NCBI GenBank assembly: GCA_029204225.1
Contig: CM055097.1
Span: 26,009,039-26,073,038 of the forward strand
DNA from: Diphasiastrum complanatum
Lineage: Eukaryota; Streptophyta; Lycopodiopsida; Lycopodiales; Lycopodiaceae
Direction: 5' to 3'
DNA length: 64,000 nucleotides
The notes under the pieces: generated by a model
What the model was told of the DNA's origin: nothing
The model's database searches: none
What the model saw: the letters and a program-made list of their open reading frames with translations, nothing else
In this document: piece after piece, positions 60,722-64,000 of the stretch
How the letters are laid out: each line of letters starts with the position of its first letter
Position numbering within the stretch: the first letter of the stretch is position 1
Translations under genes and position numbers: made by a program

Positions 60722-61485
60722 TGTTGGAGGGATTGCAGATATCGAGGCAATCCTAACCCTAGTTAATAAGTGAGAGGGATTTAGCACCCTACGTGTGTAA
60801 GTCCAACCCGATGATCACATAGTTATTTGATAATTAGGAAGTCAATAAAAGGACTTTAAGTCTTTTTGCGGGACTTTTAATGTGGGCCTAAATGTCAAGT
60901 TAGTGAATAAAGTTGGGTCTTCCACCAAAATTGGTTCAAATTCAAATTCAAATTGGTTCTCTCCAATTTTGAATGGGTTCCCACTTGTTTTTTAATTTGG
61001 AATAGTTAGGGAGGTAGAAATGGGCCAATAAGGTTTTGAGGCAAAGGCCCTTCTCTCCACTATAAATAGGGGCAAACTCGAGTTGCTCCTCATGTTAAAA
61101 TCTTCATTTCAATATAAGCAGATTGGCTCTCTTATGGAATGGATTTGTGAATGTCCTTGCTCTATATTCTTTTCCCTTTATCTCTCATGCTTTTATTGTA
61201 TTTGCTCATTGTTAGATCTGAATGTTATTGGAATTGTATGTCCTTATGCTTTTTGTGTGAGAGAGAGAAGCAAGTATCTATCTCATTGTGGATTATAGGG
61301 TTAATGGATGTAGTGTTAATGCTTAAGGTTAATAGATATTAGAGTTAGATGTGGATCTTCCATACATGCTGAATTTTATTGCTCTCATGGGAACGAACCT
61401 ACGCGTGACAACAAACTTCATCTTCTTGATGCTAGATTGCTTGGATCTCGGGTTGAGGATAGGCTAGGAAATCAAACCCGCTACA
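60722..61485 (+). repeat. element X (right arm): 3' LTR
   Basis: 764 bp, TGTTGGAGGGATT...CCCGCTACA. TATA box CTATAAATAGG at 61,060-61,070. A (TTCAAA)n-like run is near 60,930-60,955. Followed by GTCCACATTAAGG, which is gene Y sequence. Confidence 0.9.
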
Positions 61486-63105
61486 GTCCACATTAAGGAT
61501 ACTCTGGTATGTAATTTCCTTAAGATCTGCTCCCTCCATAAGGAGAGGAGTCAGCATACCGAGAGCTCCAGTCAAGAAGGTGGCTAGCTTAGAGAAATAC
61601 CAGTCGTATGCATTTGTAATCCATTTGAACGTATTTCTGTAGGCTTTACATGTACATAATATAAATGAAAGAATTTATTTGCCATGTAGGTAGTCTGATA
61701 TAGTTGTGTCAAAAGAAATTTTTAATGCGTTCAAAGAAGTACCAATTGAATTATCTATCTTATCAGGAAAGGAGGCAAAGTCTGGGCTTGATAATCTTTG
61801 CAAGGAAAAACTTCTAAAGAATTGTATACACATAAGCAAGGGTTGTGTTGTGATTTATCTACACCATTGATATATAAATGGGAAGTGATCCAATCAATTT
61901 CACTCATGGCACCTTTTAAATGATTCCCAAATAAGGGGTTACAATATAGCCATTTATTATTTCTTAGGTAATTTAAAGCCATACTTCTGCATAACTGAGC
62001 ATGTTCAATTTACTTATCCATATCAATATCTTTGTAACAAGGTAATAAAGTTGATAATTTTAGCCAACCATAATATAGTTCAGTAGTGATTTCATTAATG
62101 TTGGACGATCTTAATGTAATATGATTCAAACCTTTAAGTAGGTCTTTCCTTATCTTTTATTGTAAATGATATTGCAATCCATGGCCATTGAGACGATATG
62201 CATCTTTTGATATAAACTCTTTTAAACATTTATTTGTAAAAGAACAGCATGTAGTATCATCAGTAAAGCTAAATTTGCAAAAAGCATCAAACGGTTTGTA
62301 CCATAGCGATTTAATATGGGGAAGATAAGTCCAACCAAATACAATGTCATCAAAGAAGTCATCAATAGAGCCAAAAATATAGACTAAGGTCTCGACATAA
62401 AATTGCTTGATATTCATACTCTCAAAACTCCTATTATAGTAGCGTAAATGTAAAAATGCCTTCTCTTTATCAATCTAATTGCTAAGCTGAATCTACTTCA
62501 CCGCATTGACCACAAGCACCCTTTTTATTTCTTCCTCATCTTGCACATGGATCAATCCCTATAAAAGTTAAGCTTTTCCACTGGTAGCTCTTCCTTCCAA
62601 TACTACTTTGTCCACCTTTGCCTCTGAACTGTATATATTTCTTTTTCTTATTTCCACTTCCAGAAACCACTGAGCTTGGATTGTTCAGGTTAAAAGTTCA
62701 TGTACTCTTGTTAGAATTTTGAAAGTATTTGTCTTAAGTAATCCTTCAATCTCTGGTATATTTTTGGCATCACCAATTTTGAAAAAAAGTTTACATATTG
62801 GGTCAAGTGCAAGTCTAATGGAAGAATCGATCATATATTTCCTAATAAAGAGGAAGGTAATATGGGATTTCACAACATCTCTAGCTGGTTTGTGTAACCA
62901 AAGAAAGAAAGCATTGATTTGGTTTTACAAGGAGACACCAAAGAAGAATTTTCCAAGATTATTCATCATAAACCAGACAACCTGTTCAAACCAGATAATG
63001 GAAAATTGTTTTTGCATTTATCACGACAACGACAGGCCTTTTCCAGTTCCAGATACGGTCTTGGTGTAAGTTTATCCTATTGAATCCAGTCTCAAAGTGG
63101 CCTTA
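61486..63105 (-). pseudogene. orphan gene Y, right-arm copy
   Basis: Inverted copy of 21,625-23,080 plus 29,512-29,682. Minus strand, N to C: Cys-rich start near 63,050 (ACRCRDKCK), 62,873-62,685 (KSHITFLFIRKYMIDSSIRL), a basic region with DPCAR*GRNKK then ACGQC near 62,550-62,500, then 62,417-62,157 (VYIFGSIDDFFDDIVFGWTY, DDTTCCSFTNKCLKEF). Next come 61,982-61,755 (ALNYLRNNKWLYCNPLFGNH) and 61,690-61,486. It is uninterrupted by copia. Homology to the left arm stops at about 63,105 (ACTTTGAGACTGG side). Less decayed than the left copy in places. Function unknown. Confidence 0.5.
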
Positions 63106-64000
63106 CGACAAATTGACTTGACTTACCCAAAATAGGTCATTGAAGTGTATCTCCTTGATGACAATCCTGATACACTGCTCCGCAACTACAATAACTTGAT
63201 CAAAATTGACTTACCAACTACAAATACCGCAAATCATCACTTACAACTCACCATCATGAGCATTCAAAGTGTGAATACTGACCCGTTCTCCATCTTTTGC
63301 ATGTCCCACATGTGAATATTATTAAAATATTATCTTCCTATCTCGAGTTTGGGGCCATGTCCATGGTTATTTTCATTGTAATTGATGTTATACATAAAAG
63401 GTATGTGAACTGAGCACATAACCTTCTAGTATAGGTCGGATTTGAGCTAGGTAGATTCAATTTTGATGACATGCAGAAGTTTAGATAGCATGCAATGTCA
63501 TACTATATGCATGCAAGCCACATGCAATCAGTGCATGCAATATGCAAAGTGGTTTCTGTGATGTACACACGTCTAGTCAATTTTATGAGTTGACATACAG
63601 TACATGCAACATCCATGCATGCAGTTACACATGTGAATCTCTGGTAGGTAAATTAGTTCAGTTAAGTGGACTTTCCCTGCAATTCCACTGTAGGAATTCG
63701 AGTCTCTCTCATGTAGGAAAATCTTGGCATATTTTGCCATATTGTGAATAATGAGATTTTGGTAATTTGGACTCATTCTCTCTCTACTTGAGTTCTCTTT
63801 CATTGATTTTCTCTCTCTACACAAGAGCAGCCTGCTTTTCCCATACTGAGTACTTAAGATTTTTTCTGACATTCAATTCTCATAGTGAGAAGTTGGATTT
63901 TTCAATCAGATGTATGCCATTGTGCTCTTGCCATAGATTTTTCAAGTATACTGTTCTCTGATCAATCTTGTGCAATCACAACACCTCAGTAAGATCTTGT
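63106..64000 (+). repeat. LTR T-like, TGCATG-rich sequence at window end
   Basis: 63,300-63,560 aligns with the minus strand of 54,200-53,790 (see LTR T). It has dense ATGCATGCA words (63,470-63,545 and 63,600-63,625) and CT-rich ends near 63,775-63,825. Runs off the window, so the element type cannot be decided. No gene supported. Confidence 0.45.

Overview
The window is eukaryotic and comes from a land plant: it carries plant-type Ty1/copia and Ty3/gypsy LTR retrotransposons, a CACTA (En/Spm) transposase with introns, a copia primer-binding site matching initiator tRNA-Met (TGGTATCAGAGC), and long (GA)n and (CT)n(CA)n microsatellites. The species cannot be named from the sequence. Almost everything is mobile DNA in nested and decayed states. 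One small candidate host gene lies near 41.7-42.5 kb. I saw no rRNA, tRNA, CRISPR or bacterial-type operon.

Layout. 1-14.8 kb is a graveyard of Ty3/gypsy pieces on both strands: an RNase H-integrase remnant (-), a gag-protease-RT remnant (+), a second-lineage RT (-), a gag fragment fused to the 3' half of a different element ('element X', copy X1) with its LTR, and another gag-protease remnant (-). 15.6-21 kb holds a MITE-like element and a broken minus-strand copia ('B'). B's integrase is split by an 824-bp terminal-inverted-repeat insertion that carries a ~183-bp tandem array.

21.6-63.1 kb has a large-scale order: it is a giant interrupted inverted duplication. Left arm (21,625-35,626) and right arm (45,430-63,105) carry the same cargo in mirror order: orphan gene 'Y', element X, a copia tail plus LTR ('K'), and the 3' half of a CACTA transposase. 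About 9.8 kb of unrelated spacer separates them (35,627-45,429). Each arm was later split by a different retrotransposon. The left arm contains a young full-length copia (23,081-29,511) with one intact 1317-residue gag-pol reading frame, 655-bp LTRs differing at 5 positions, and a perfect 5-bp target duplication. The right arm contains an older degraded copia ('P', LTRs at 49,128 and 58,552), which itself contains a minus-strand copia ('M') and another LTR ('T'). Each arm preserves the empty target site of the insertion found in the other arm, so the order of events can be read: arm duplication first, then P, then the young copia.

The genes do not form a pathway. The only protein likely to be functional as written is the young copia polyprotein. 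Element X is a repeated family (three copies) with good LTRs and a long coiled-coil-containing reading frame that I do not recognise, and gene Y is an unrecognised, cysteine-containing decayed gene. These two, with the inverted duplication, are the least explained parts of the window.
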